From: Siphonodentalium dalli
Lineage: Eukaryota; Mollusca; Scaphopoda; Gadilida; Siphonodentaliidae
Direction: 5' to 3'
Assembly (NCBI GenBank): GCA_032622095.1
Contig: CP136068.1
Span: 112,917,546-112,981,545 of the forward strand
Length of the DNA: 64,000 nucleotides
Made by a program: the position numbers and the translations under genes. Below, one piece after another: positions 1 through 11,054 of this stretch; position 1 is the first letter of the stretch, and each line of letters starts with the position of its first letter. Below the pieces are notes generated by a model. That model was not told where the DNA came from. It ran no database searches and saw only the letters and a list, made by a program, of their open reading frames with translations.

Positions 1-1
1 A

Positions 2-735
2 GAAAATATACTCAAAATCTACGACATCCACAAAGTACAAGCGGCTGTTTTCATGCATGATTGGTATCATATGCGCTTAATAGAATCATTCACCGACATG
101 TTTACCAAACGCAAAACCGGACCAGAAACCCGGCAAAAGCACCCACTATTTTAAAAAAAACCAAGAACATCTTGGTCCCAACAACTACCATTCCATTCTT
201 TTCCAACTATATGGAACAATTTAGGTAACGAATTTACATCATACCAATCCAGACACACATTCAAACGGCGTTGACATGCCGATGGCATTAAAAAATATGC
301 TGCAACAATTAAATGCAACAATCAAAGATGTCCCGACTGTGTGGTAGCTCGTCAATAAGTGACTTCCCCAATATCGCAATCATCAACCTCACTCAGCATA
401 TTCCTACTCGACTTTCAAGGAACATCCCACTGACAAGAAAGAGACAAACCATCGAGTAACCAATAATCGATTTATCTAGACGTATACCCTCCATGTATAT
501 AATCCAGTTAAATGCAACCATTGTGTGATACATAATTATATAGCCGTGCATTGTACAAGAAATCTTGACCGCCTATCGTAACATCTTTTCTTCTTTAAGG
601 GGATGGCAGTAAGACAGTCTAGTCTGACTATGCCACCCCCTCGAATATACAATATAATATTTGTCAAATGTATTATTCATTAATATGTGTATATTGAAAT
701 AAAATATCCTATCCTATCCAATCCTATCCTATGAT
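2..735 (+). mobile_element. 3' fragment of a non-LTR retrotransposon (LINE) with TATCC tail
   Basis: Positions 2-154 translate without a stop as about 50 residues (ENILKIYDIHKVQAAVFMHD...), the style of the C-terminal tail that follows reverse transcriptase in many invertebrate LINEs. After the stop near 152, a second frame (about 190-320) continues with residues such as IPFFSNYM and a SYQSRHTFKRR-like stretch, so the reading frame is broken. The rest is 3' UTR, including a segment around 600-650 rich in CCCCCT, and it ends in AATAAAA followed by a TATCC/TATCCA microsatellite (about 699-735), a typical LINE 3' terminus. The 5' part lies outside the window. It is a decayed copy. The family is not named because only the C-terminus is visible. 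Confidence 0.6.
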
Positions 736-1186
736 TGTGTAATTTGCAGGAGAATAGGCCACTACATTTGCATCGATGTTGTGTGTGAATACTATTAAAA
801 TAACGTCTCCCATTTGTGAAAAACACGGGTGGTTTCAGCCTTTTTATCGCGTATAGTAGATATATTTCATCTGCTTAACAAATTCTTCATGGGCGAGATT
901 GCTAACAGTTGACTTAATGGAGTTCCATTCCATTGTACATACACGGAAAAAAGTGGACTTTAACTTGGCAGAGTCACATCGAATGTTTGTGAAATGATAG
1001 TTTGATTATCGATAGGTCCAATCTATGAAGTGTTCGGTAATAAGGTGTTTAAGTGACGTTGGTTGTCCATAGTAATTCTTGCATGCGTCGACAAATTGTA
1101 GTCACCGGAACACTCCACAAAAGTGCAGAATTTTCTAGGTTTAGTTCGAAGACAGATGTATACGAGTCGTCTTAACCAGAGACGTG
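736..1186. other. no recognisable gene or repeat
   Basis: Between the LINE tail and the G-tract repeat I see only AT-rich sequence with no long ORF, no convincing splice-bounded exon and no obvious repeat. Confidence 0.4.
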
Positions 1187-1670
1187 GCGGCGGGGGGGGG
1201 GGGGGGGGTCCACTTCATGTGTCTCACTCCCACCCCAAATTTGGTAAAACAAATTAAACAGTTGGAAATTACATACATGACACAGCAATAGTTGGACATT
1301 TTAAACCAAATGTAGGTTGATGTCGTTATGATAGTTTGATTTTCCAACTAATTGCGGTAAACGTTTCGGACTAAAGTTGCCATTAGCTCGAAATTTCCAA
1401 CGATATAAGCGTGTTACGTTAGAAATTGCCAACGGTTGGAAACATTGAAGTACGTTGAAAAATTTCGAGCCATTAGCTCGAAATTTCCAACGATATAAGC
1501 GTGTTACGTTAGAAATTGCCAACGGTTGGAAACATTGAAGTACGTTGAAAAATTTCGAGCCAAGGGTGGCGTGAAAATTAGATTTCCCAAAGTTGGGAGT
1601 TTTGATCGGGTTCAATGGTGTGTCGTCGACTTACCAATGTAAACACTCCCAGATGAAGAACCTCTGGCCA
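1187..1670 (-). repeat. GGAAATTTCC-rich interspersed repeat, reverse copy, with internal 90-bp tandem duplication
   Basis: The segment begins with GACGTGGCGGC and a run of about 16 G. Its reverse complement matches the ends of the copies at 11055-11925 and 43258-44335: a TTTCCAACTGTT word, then a CCAAATTTGGGGTGGGAG block, then a C tract, then CGCCACGTCTCTG. Inside, a 90-bp unit is present twice, head to tail (about 1381-1470 and 1471-1560), containing CGAAATTTCCAACG and ending in AAAAATTTCGAG. An uninterrupted 104-codon minus-strand frame is a by-product of the 90-bp (multiple of 3) duplication, not evidence of a gene. Confidence 0.6.
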
Positions 1671-2079
1671 CGTCCCTGGCTTTAACTGATAGAAAACCAT
1701 ATAAAAGGTCTGAATACTTCTCATGTAGCCTTGGCAATGCCGGGTAACCCTGCTAGTGATAACTATAATATTATTTCAACCCACTTTCAAATTCGTTATT
1801 TGAATGTGGTGATACAAACACGTCTGGATATATTCGAGTGGTACAGTAATATGGTTATTAATAAAGATATATTGATTTGAATCAGATCATGTGTGGTTGC
1901 TCCACTGCATGTCACGTATGATCATATTAATTATATAGTTTTACTCTAAGCAGTATATAGATTACCTGTTTTCCATAAACTATCAGTGAGTAACAGATGA
2001 GATAAAAAATATCGACGAACAAATATATATAATTATCGAATGGCAACCGACAAAGAATGCATAGTGCATACACATATTG
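1671..2079. other. no recognisable gene
   Basis: AT-rich sequence with no supported feature. Confidence 0.4.
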
Positions 2080-2339
2080 ATTTGGGAAGCAGGCAGCTCA
2101 TTTTCTACAACAGGTTGCATTACCGCTTCGTTTACCTCGTGTTATACTAAATGGGTTCTACCACTCTGTTTAAACAATGTAAATCTGGATGGTCTGTTAT
2201 TCATCTGGATGAGTTTTCATGAAAAAAATTAAAGCAGGCGACATATAAAGGAGTACACAAGGAGTGCTATTTACTGCAGGGAGACGTTCATATAATAAGT
2301 TTTGTTGAATTCATCAATGATTTAGTACAGAAAGTGAAA

Positions 2340-3480
2340 GATCGTATCCAGTTTCTGTCTTAAGTGATAATCAGTTTGCATCATGCCGTCAAACTCTGAA
2401 AAGCAAACAGAAACAACTGAAGTCTATATGAAAGGGCACAAAGCCATTTGAAGCAGATCCGGTTACACGAGATGATGTTGAGCTATTTTATAAGGCGCAT
2501 AACCCAAAGTCGTTACAGAATTATATGTGGTGGACTTGTGTTTTGTACTTCGGAATGAGAACAGGGGAGGAAACTCATTCTTTGAAATGGGGCGACATCA
2601 GACTGCAAGACGATGATTATGGACAGGAATATATCATCTACACACAGGAGCGACAAACAAAGACAAGAACCGGTGAAAATCCACGAGACATCAGAAGAAT
2701 TAAACCAAGGGCATATTCGGTCGACAACGAGAGACCCTGTTAAATTATATCGTTTATTCAGCGAGAAGAGACCAGAAGAGGAAAAAGATCCAGACAACCC
2801 GTTCTTCCTCGCTATCAATTATCAGGGCTGGAATAAAGGCAAACCTTGGTATAAGCGCAATGAATTCTGCATTAAATCTTTAAATAGAATTGTGTGTAGA
2901 CTCAGGCCTCACAACGGATAAGCGACTTACCAACTACTGTGCTCGACAACTGCTGGTCCAATCACTTAACGATGAACATGTACCACCGCATCAGATAATT
3001 CAAGTGTCGGGACACATGAATGTAAACAGTTTGTTGAACTACTCCAAAGTGCTGTCCAAACAAAACATATTTATTCAATTTTATCAAATACTGCTGGAAC
3101 TAACACAGTCACTGAGTCAGAGACTGTACTCCCAGTTGCACAGCCTGTAGTCGAGCTTTCACCAGTATTGGAAACTGCACCTGCTCCTGTACCAAGTTCT
3201 GACACTATTTCGACATCAACACCGTCAAATGTAACTGTTTCCAAATCGACAGTCAGTCTATCAAATAGGGACTGTATTGGTACACCTGGAGTTGTTGTAA
3301 GTTCTTCAAGTGCGATGCAAAGTTTGAAATCCATTTTCTCAAACGCAACTCTCAGTGGGTCGGTGTATATGCACTTTCACAGCTGCTCACCGAAGTCTCA
3401 CCCCACAGAAGACACAGAGTCAAGTCCTATCGTGAAATACCGGCGAATCAGGAGAATAGTTGACAGTGACAGCGAGTGAA
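2340..3480 (+). pseudogene. Crypton/DUF3504-type tyrosine recombinase pseudogene
   Basis: A tyrosine recombinase of the Crypton/DUF3504 type (the lineage from which KIAA1958/ZMYM-like proteins derive) is readable if frames are changed. Seen in order: LKSKQKQLKSI-like residues (2390-2428), then KGTKPFEADPVTRDD, then FGMRTGEETHSLKWGD (2550-2600), which carries the first catalytic Arg (codon 2558). Next are LYRLFSEKRP (2745-2780), RLTNYCARQLLVQSL (2925-2965), SGHMNVNSLLNYSKV (3006-3050) with the His and nucleophilic Tyr, and an SIFSNATLSGSV tail (3331-3370) typical of the family C-terminus. Lesions: a one-base loss near 2400, TGA at 2429, and frame changes near 2730, 2890 and 3065. The usual His of the NHxxR box is Tyr (NYCAR). 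Its role would have been DNA strand exchange during transposition, or a domesticated function. With these breaks it cannot make a full protein. Confidence 0.8.
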
Positions 3481-3861
3481 ATTGAACAAAAATTGTGTTT
3501 ACAATCCAAACTGCGAAGCGGAAGTATTATCAGTAATTAGGATTTTGGTATTTCCAAATGGAACAAGCCTTTTGTGTTGTTAATTGTTCATTATGCTTGA
3601 TAAAAATCAAATCATTTAGTGAAGACAATCAATTCTATTGCTTTGTTCGAGGTAATTGTTCATAAATTGATGAATATTTCGAATGGTTCTCTTCATTCTG
3701 ACGGGGGTCACCGGGGACTATTTTTTGTATGCACGCTTATTTTACAGAAGATCGTAGTGAACTGGTCACAGAACAGCTGATCGATCAAAACAAGTCATTC
3801 AATTTCTAATTTGTTCTAGTTATTAAACGCAGCTAATTTGTTTTGCATAATAGAATGACTG

Positions 3862-3977
3862 TGGTTCTCGAGTGAATATCAAAATTACCTCATTCGTGGA
3901 ATATAACTATATATATATAGTTATATCTCACTGTAGCCACGAATGAGGTAATTCTGGTATTCACTCGAGAACCGCAG
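3862..3977. repeat. ~115-bp hairpin-forming inverted repeat
   Basis: The left arm starts GTGGTTCTCGAGTGAATA and includes ATTACCTCATTCGTGG. The right arm has CCACGAATGAGGTAAT and ends TATTCACTCGAGAACCGC. The centre is an ATATATATAT core (about 3905-3920). Arms of roughly 50 bp pair with few mismatches, as in a foldback MITE. No target duplication was recognised. Confidence 0.75.
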
Positions 3978-4612
3978 GTATCCTCTATATTCACAATCAT
4001 TGAGGATAGTTGTCCGAGGCACGATAAGTGACGGTTGTATGGTGCAACAAGACTAATTTACTGAGTGTCTAGCCTGTTTCTCCCAAAATCAGCACATAAT
4101 CTGCTTATAATAGAACTTGTTTTAGGTAGTCTTCTTATAATCGCCTAATTTTGAGTCGATAATGTGCTGAAAATGAAAACATATTAGTCACTTTATCGAC
4201 TCATAATGAGGCGATTCTAAGCAGGGTATGTGCGGACAATGACACAAATAAGCCAACTCATGACTGTTCAGGTATGTGCTCTTTAACATGACTGTGTTTT
4301 CACTGTGGCATAAAACGAAATACCGCGTAAGAGTCCATTATCTGCTTATTTCAGAATCAAATAATCACATTATGTACTTATTTTACATTTCACTCACAAA
4401 TTTGGTACAAACCGAATTAATTCGTTGAGAGGTTTATGGATATGAATATTGCGGCTACATTAGAATGTATGTATAATTAATAGTACTTGCACCCGCTGTC
4501 CGCTTTTGTGAAATCCCTCTAATAATTTTGTCCGGGGATGAAGTAAATTAGATTATTGTCCGCTTTTTGAAGAAACAGGCAGAAAAACTAACAATATATG
4601 CATAATTGATGC
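3978..4612. other. AT-rich non-coding stretch
   Basis: No supported gene. Loosely repeated words such as CTGCTTAT and ATAATGNGCTGA recur but give no clear unit. Confidence 0.35.
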
Positions 4613-4706
4613 ACATGTCCCCTGGTGCGGCAACCCCACCATGAGTATCTACCTTAATAAGGTATTAAGGTGGATACTTGTGGTGGGTTTGTCGCACAAG
4701 GGGGCC
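4613..4706. repeat. ~90-bp hairpin-forming inverted repeat
   Basis: The left arm CCCCTGGTGCGGCAACCCCA pairs with the right arm TGGGTTTGTCGCACAAGGGG. The inner arms (ATGAGTATCTACCTTAATA and TATTAAGGTGGATACTTG) pair around a short AGG centre. This is a foldback-type element or MITE remnant. Confidence 0.75.
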
Positions 4707-5716
4707 TGTGAATTGATGTGGTTGGTAGAAACTTGCCTTAACGTAGAAGGCAGAGTACATCGTGTGTTGTTCGTTGGTTCTTCAGATATGATAACTGCCT
4801 GTGGTTGATTTAAAGGTGGTATATCTCTTTGTAAACATCAGTTTACCCTACCTGCATCATAGCATATTAGCGGGACCACTTAACCAGTGGTGGCTAATAA
4901 GGCCAAGACAAAGTATACATCTGTTTCCTCAAACCGACCCAACAAATTTAGGGGTATTTAGATTTTATTTTAATGTTTAATTTAATTTAATTTTTCTGTC
5001 TGGATTGCCAAAGAACATCCTGTTGTAAATTCTCACACACCACATTAACTGTGCACACACCATTCATTCATTTACTTGTGCTGAAAATTGCCAGCTGAAT
5101 CAAATTTTGTTTTGCATTGTCGATTTCCTGTCAAAGTTTATTCACAGGGCTGTTGTTTTAATTAATCACATATATTAAAGATGGTCTATCTCATTGTAAA
5201 CATGTGTTATGTAGTTACCGGGGTATAACATATTATATATGAATCGAAGACCCCTGTCCGAAGATGCTTCTATCGATTAATATTGATTATATTTCATATA
5301 ATTTCTGGTAAAAACGTGTGGTTGTTTAGCCACCGAACGATAGTAGTAATTGCTAACAGATACCATCAATTTTATTTGTAATTTTGTCACAAATAAACGT
5401 TAATTAGACTCATTGTCGCTGATAACTATGTAATAACATAATACAAATAATCAATCTGGGACATTTGATGTTCGGAGCACAGCTATGGGAAAACTCTAAT
5501 GATCTCTGTCGCCATATGGTATCACCTGATTGGTCTGTTCTAAAAATAGAACGATAAAGTGTCCCATATAATCATCTCATTTTATAACAAGATATCCGAA
5601 ATAAAATCAATATGGACAGAAAGAAGCGTTTCCGGATATGTGTCAAAAAATCATTTTTATTATTTCATAGCCAACAAAACTATTTCAAAATTATTATATG
5701 AAGAGATAGTCCACAT
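4707..5716. other. AT-rich non-coding stretch
   Basis: No gene, RNA or clear repeat could be supported. The sequence reads as degenerate intergenic DNA. Confidence 0.35.
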
Positions 5717-6241
5717 TTAAAGGCAATGGCGGCTTTCGTTGCAGAAATATTCATATTTGTTCAAATCGCCATCAACAGAAGGAATATTAAAATATATATA
5801 GTTTTGTTCATATGCCAAACACAATCAGCGCGTAAATAGTATATTGTCGACAATACGTACGATGGTGTACGTAAACAAGAGCCTGCTCGTGTTACAGAAG
5901 TTGTGCTTCTGTTTACATAACACAGCGCAATTCTATTGATCACACACACATGATATAAACGCTCTTTATTATTTCAATACCAGGAAAACAGTAACAAATA
6001 ACGCTCTTTATGTTTACCATATCCGGTTCAAAACAAAATTCAGGTAACGTAACGTTTTTTGCTTTTGTTTACATAACAAATGAAAAATAATTGACAATAA
6101 CATACTGTTTATGCCATATGTCTGATTGGTATAAAAACAAGGCCTGTCTATATTTTACTATTCTTTCTGTTTATGGCGTTTTTTGACGGAGGTGAATATT
6201 TTAACAGCATACCCACCGCCAACGCCGCCCGTATCTTTAAT
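5717..6241. mobile_element. TTAA-flanked MITE, intact copy
   Basis: The element begins TTTAAAGGCAATGGCGGC and ends GCCGCCCGTATCTTTAA, giving inverted ends (consensus TTAAAGRTACGGGCGGCG) within TTAA. The whole 525 bp is matched, inverted and split in two, by 38127-38360 (the 6000-6241 half) and 39150-39462 (the 5717-5990 half). It contains several AACGCTCTTTAT words and no transposase ORF. TTAA flanks suggest mobilisation by a piggyBac- or Kolobok-type transposase (inference). Confidence 0.65.
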
Positions 6242-6886
6242 GACTTCCCACTGGCTGACACGACGCATAGTCGTCAAATATGGATATAGTAATAAGGTTT
6301 GACACATCCGAAATTCAACTATTGTAGTTACAGTTAACTATAATATTGCGTATGGATACTTCGGTTGCGTAAAATTGGATACATGAGGGATACTCCAAAA
6401 TAATATTTCACAAACAAGATTCAAAATTAGTGTCGCGCTAATTGGATAACATGTTTGTTTTTGTGACGAAATAACATGTGCATATCAATGTGAATGATTA
6501 ATAATGATGGCACAAGACAAGAAAGTTAGGTAACATTAAATTGGTCTAAATGCTGTTGTCAAGGAGAAATTGAGTCGTCGTGTTAAATGGCATATATAGT
6601 GACATACTTGTGCTGTTATTAAATAAAATAAGCTGGTGCAAATGGTTTCAAAACTAATTATATCTGGAGACTGCAATATTTTGAATAGTGCAGTTTGTAT
6701 GTGCACTTGGATGAGCAATCTACAAAAATAGGGAAATAGAGCATTTAGCACTGTGAAATTGAACTGTAATCGTTAACGGTAACTTCTGTCATATCCATGT
6801 GCTCACACCAGGTCGATAACTACGCAACATAATAGTGTATTAACTTTATATACTTCAAACAGACTTACCCACTACTTGCCTTTCAG
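6242..6886. other. putative intron/intergenic sequence upstream of the repeat exon
   Basis: No ORF of note. The last 25 bases form a pyrimidine-rich tract ending in CTTTCAG, the probable 3' splice site of the next exon. Confidence 0.4.
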
Positions 6887-7600
6887 GCACATCCACTCGT
6901 CTGACTATAATCGAATCCGAACTACAGGCACAAGTTGGAGCCGGCCCAGGGCCTGCAGGATCCGGCCCAGGACCTACTGGGTCTGGTCCAGGGCCTACTG
7001 GGTCTGGTCCAGGGCCTACTGGATCTGGTCCAGGGCCTACTGGATCCGGTACACAGTCAACAACCGATTCCGGGCCACACCCAACAGACGGATCCGGGCA
7101 ACAGCAGCCGACTGGATCCGGACCACAGCAGACGACTGGATCCGGACCACAGCAGACGACTGGATCAGGACCTCAGCAACAGGGTGGATCAGGCTCACAG
7201 CAACCTGGTGGATCCGGACCACAGCCAACAACCGATTCCGGGCCACACCCAACAGACGGACCCTGGCAACAGCAACCCACTGGATCCGGACCACAGCAAC
7301 CGGGTGGATCCGGGCCACAGCCAACAACCGATTCCGGGCCATACTCAACATACGGATCCGGGCCACAGCAACCGACTGGATCCGGACCGCATCAACCGAC
7401 TGGATCCGGATCTCAGCAACCGGGTGGATCAGGCTCACAACAACCGGGTGGATCCGGACCTCAGCAACCGGGTGGATCCGGACCTCAGCAACCGGGTGGA
7501 TCCGGACCACAGCAACCGGGTGGAGCCGGACCACAGCAACCGGGTGGATCCGGATCACAGGCAACACCCGGTTCCGGGACTGGGAATCTTCGCCAATTCG
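6887..7600 (+). CDS. internal exon, Gly/Ser/Pro/Gln octapeptide-repeat protein (phase 1-1)
   Basis: The exon is bounded by a good acceptor (ACTACTTGCCTTTCAG, ending at 6886) and a consensus donor (TTCG followed by GTGAGT at 7601). Its length is 714 bp, an exact multiple of 3, with 2 bases at the start and 1 at the end, so it is a symmetric phase 1-1 exon. In that frame it reads TSTRLTIIESELQAQ, then about 5 copies of a GSGPGPT heptapeptide, then many GSGPQQPG octapeptides with PTTDSGPHPTDG variants, and ends SGTGNLRQF. There is no stop from acceptor to donor. Repeat copies differ mostly at third codon positions (CCA/CCT/CCG, GGA/GGG/GGC), which favours coding. A disordered secreted or matrix/mucin-like protein is plausible; no homologue is recognised and flanking exons were not found. 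Two other forward frames are also open because the unit is a coding minisatellite. Confidence 0.6.
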
Positions 7601-8430
7601 GTGAGTGTCGCTCAGAGTTTATTTCGTAATGCAAAATGAAATATGAATCATACATGCCACATCGATGATCACTGTGCCCAGGACATTATCATAAGCATGT
7701 CAGTCAGTTATTTTTTCAATCAAGAACAAACAACTTAATACTTAGAATAATTAGACAGTGGATTAGATTAAAACAATGAGCAATGTACAAATAAAAGCAC
7801 TCCAGAGGAACTTTTTCGGCTTGGAGTCATGAATATAAATTCATGAACTGACCTGTATGCAAGAGTAATATTACACGCAAACATCAGTACAATAGTAGAT
7901 AATAGCAAATAAATAAAATTAAATTACCTAGGTTGTAAATCGAAATATGTAAAGTATTTTTTTTAAATTAGATTTTGCATTGACAAGGTATTTATAATAT
8001 TTGATGAATCGCGTATGAGCCGTAATCAATGCGTCAATCTGACCGTCGGGTGGGTGAAACATGTCATTCTTTACCCGACCGACAGATTCAATCCACAAAT
8101 ACTGTGTTTTGTCTTTGATATTAAAAGTTTCTAGTCAGCCATCTGGTCAAACTTTGGAAGCTCAAATGTGCACCTCTCTTTCTGAGAGTCGAAACTTTGG
8201 AGTGATTTTGGCGAGTTTTTGTTTCGAAGCAACTGGAACAGCAATAATATCATTCACCTCAACTTGTATTGCTAGTATAGTGATATACTGACATGCTTGG
8301 TGTGATTTTGTCTGATTGCTGGCATCAACACACTTTTTTTGTAGAAAAGAGTATGTAACCCGTGAAATGGTTAGTCTTGGAACTATTGTCTTAGCATCTA
8401 TATATGCCAGTTGCTTCTCAGATTTGCATA

Positions 8431-9163
8431 CCTTACTCGTATTAAAATTCGCGCAGTACTATTTTTCGCTCAGTTTTGAATTCGCGCACCATGCTGCGCG
8501 AATTCAAAACTGATAACACTATTGTCGTAAAATGCTTAGTTTTGTTGAAAGTTTCAGATCTTAATCGTTAATGAAGATACGTGTGCATATTAAAGACCAT
8601 CACGGTGGCTTTACATCGTGTATAATTTAACATAACTGCATCATCAATGTCTTGTGAAGACGGCTGTTTATACGCTCCAAATAATTATTCTGATATTGAA
8701 ATAGTTATAAACATAATTTAAATGAACTCAAAAGAAGTAAAACCACAACCGCGTATAACAAACACCTTACATCAGACATGTTGCCATGACTAACTCAGAA
8801 TATTCGTGCACTGTGTAGTGCTAGCGTTGTGAATGTGCTTTCGTGCATCTTCAGTCAGCAATATGTGTATTTCTTATTTCAACAGAAATGCTGATACCAT
8901 AATTTGTTGCTGTATACTTAAATCATACATATCATTAATGGTTTTGATGTTGGTTGCCCGCGTGTGAAATATAGTTCTGCAAGCCAAATATTCGGTCCAG
9001 CCTTCCGTAATCTATACATGTACGTAACTCATCAACATATAGCCTTCTTGTTTATCGGTGGTTGGTTTAAACTTAGGAGTCGTACTATTTTTCGCTCAGT
9101 TTTAAATTCGCGCACCGACGGGTGCGAGAAAAATAGTACTGCGCGAATTTAAATACAAGTAAG
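8431..9163. mobile_element. Tc1/mariner-like MITE nested in the LINE ORF1
   Basis: The terminal inverted repeats are about 37 bp: left CCTTACTCGTATTAAAATTC then GCGCAGTACTATTTTTC, right the complement with CTTACTTGTATTTAAATTC. TA dinucleotides flank both ends (8429-8430 and 9164-9165), and removing the element with one TA brings the two halves of LINE ORF1 back into alignment with copy B. Each end also carries a subterminal hairpin of TTTTGAATTCGCGC words. There is no transposase ORF, so it is non-autonomous. Confidence 0.7.
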
Positions 9164-9789
9164 GTAGTTGAATCGTGAACATGAACGATCCATTGCAGCA
9201 TGCGAACCTTGCTAGTTTGAACATATGTTAGGATTTGTACGATCGTGGTGAACATGACCATAAATAGAACATCATGCACATATGATTTCTTTACTTTTAC
9301 AATGTTCCTGGCCGTGGCCATAACACTGGCATTTAAAACACTTCAATGGGATTTGTGCTTAAATCCATCTCCATATACCCAACATCCAATGTCGATGGAT
9401 GTGCGCACCGATTGAAGTTCAGAAGATAACTATTCAAACGAACTTGTACATCAACCGTCTTTGTAAATATACGGCCTTCTGTAACTCCGTGTGGTGCTAA
9501 ATCAGCCAACACCTCTTGACTCAGAATAATCAGCCATATCACGGGTTCTCAACACACCTCTACTACTGTTCAATGTCATGTGAGGAGTAATAGACACTGG
9601 TGCTTGTGCAATAGATGTTAATTGCGTACAAGCGATAGCTTGAATTTTCGGTCAGAAGAGAGCAACTTGGTGACGCAGACCTGATCGGTTTGACAGATTT
9701 TAATAGTCCGGTTAAGCTTTGTAGCATTTTATGAATCTTAAATACCGAAGGTCCCTTGACATTTGGATCAAAACCAAGTACTGAGGATA

Positions 9790-10045
9790 GACCTCAACAT
9801 CAGCGGAACTTAGTGGTGGTCAATCTTATGTTTTTGTTTCTTTTGAGTTGCCATATGAAAAGCAGATAATCGACTACCCCAGCAGCCGCATAGGACTACG
9901 CTTCGAACTATGGTCGGACCAAGACTGGTACATAGGTACTGGTAAATTGACCCGTTTAGACATTGCATATAGAAACAATCACTACGCAACATCCCGCTAC
10001 ATCCCCAGTGAGCCAGGCGTGAACATTACAAGCTTGAAACATTGA
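9790..10045 (+). CDS. uncertain ORF antisense to the LINE 5' region
   Basis: An open frame from just after a stop at 9788 to TGA at 10045 encodes about 84 residues, including YVFVSFELPYEKQIIDYP, GLRFELWSDQDWYIGTGKL and YIPSEPGVNITSLKH. It has no early ATG. A U-rich tract ending TTTGAG at 9846 could act as a splice acceptor, giving a last exon of 65 codons. The composition is more protein-like than neighbouring chance ORFs, with many C-ending codons (GAC, TAC, CCC, AGC, TTC). It lies antisense to the 5' UTR and ORF1 start of LINE copy A. I do not recognise a family. It may be chance, a captured exon, or an antisense ORF of the LINE. Confidence 0.25.
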
Positions 10046-11054
10046 CCAGTCATGAAGACGAAATGTAGAGACATGACAGGAAAGAAACAACAAATTAATA
10101 CAGCACACACAACTAGACGCTAGAAACAAAATAGAACAAATGGCAGAATTGTAATCTGAAAAAAACTGTGGATAGGCGTGACTAGCCGATTGATTGAGCC
10201 GGGTCAACCATGAGGTAAGCCGTATCCAGTCGATGCCTCACGTGATACGGCGGCCCTAGTGCCTACATGACTCCTGCACCACACATCGCGGGATGCAAAC
10301 AGTGTGCCACATTAGGGGATTCTTACCCCCGCAGTGGGGCGGAGCCTACTCTACCCCGGGTTCACACGGGATATTAAATCTTAGATTGATTGATTGAAGG
10401 TTTAACGTCGCTTTAGCCACTAGGCCATATCACGACCAGGAACAGAATCAGCTATATAAAAAAAACCTCGGAGCGAAACAAATGTAGATAAATCAGAGAG
10501 TGGGTTAGAATAAAACAATCAGTTATGTACAAAACAAATAAAAGCACCCAAGAGGAATATTTCCACTTGGAGTATGGAATATACATTCAAGACCTGACTA
10601 GTGTGCATGCATCTATACAACATCTAAAAGTAGAACAAGTATACATAATAGATAGCAAATAAATAACACGAAATTGCCAAGTATGCACATCGAAATATGA
10701 AAAGTAGCTTTTAACATCTAATTTTGCATTGATAAGGTATTTATATTTGATGAATCGCGCATGAACCTTTATCAACGCGTCAAGCTGACGGTCGGGCTGG
10801 TGCACATATGGCTGGTGAGACAGAACAATGTCATCATTCACCTAACCGATAGCGTCAATCCACAAATAATGTTTGGTGCTTTGTATTGCTAATCGTTTCT
10901 CGCCAAGCATCTGGTTTGATAGTTCAAATACGAACCTCTGTTTCTGAGAGTCTAAACGTTAGAATAACTTTGGCGATTTTTGTTTCGATGCAATAGGCGA
11001 CTTTTGTTGTGAATAAATAGCATCTACACGAATAGAATGTGTAGCAGTCAGGGA

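Larger units (their letters stand above)
7680..10383 (-). mobile_element. ORF1-only LINE (half-LINE), copy A
   Basis: Read on the minus strand: a GC-rich 5' UTR (10383 to about 10150), an ATG at 9854 starting MATQKKQKHK, then EVYPQYLVL, VKGPSVFKIHKMLQSLTGLL (an RRM-like region), VLADLAPHGVTEGRIFTKT, and NPIEVFKCQCYGHGQEHC followed by a second CCHC-like knuckle (9140-9320). After the 8431-9163 insertion, ORF1 resumes with SEKQLAYIDAKTIVP (8290-8425) and a C-terminal part (8290 down to about 7950) including LDALI/IDALITAHTRFIKY-like sequence. This is the nucleic-acid-binding ORF1 protein of I/Nimb/Jockey-like LINEs. It has several stops (TGA in the second knuckle, others after 8180). No endonuclease or reverse transcriptase lies between ORF1 and the 3' region. 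The 5' end abuts the 3' tail of copy B. Confidence 0.7.

Noticed and set aside
1301-1615. 104-codon minus-strand ORF with a perfect 30-residue repeat
   Set aside because: It results from a recent 90-bp DNA duplication inside a GGAAATTTCC-type repeat; no domain and no homologue among the other copies' frames.
6876-7639. Two long forward ORFs (242 and 234 codons) and a 176-codon reverse ORF over the octapeptide repeat
   Set aside because: A 24-bp repeat without stop codons keeps several frames open. The third forward frame is the only one that fits both splice sites with simple Gly/Ser/Pro/Gln periodicity and third-position variation.
10200-10383. Possible tRNA-derived SINE in the GC-rich segment
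   Set aside because: It lacks recognisable A and B boxes and is better explained as the 5' UTR of half-LINE copy A, directly next to the tail of copy B.
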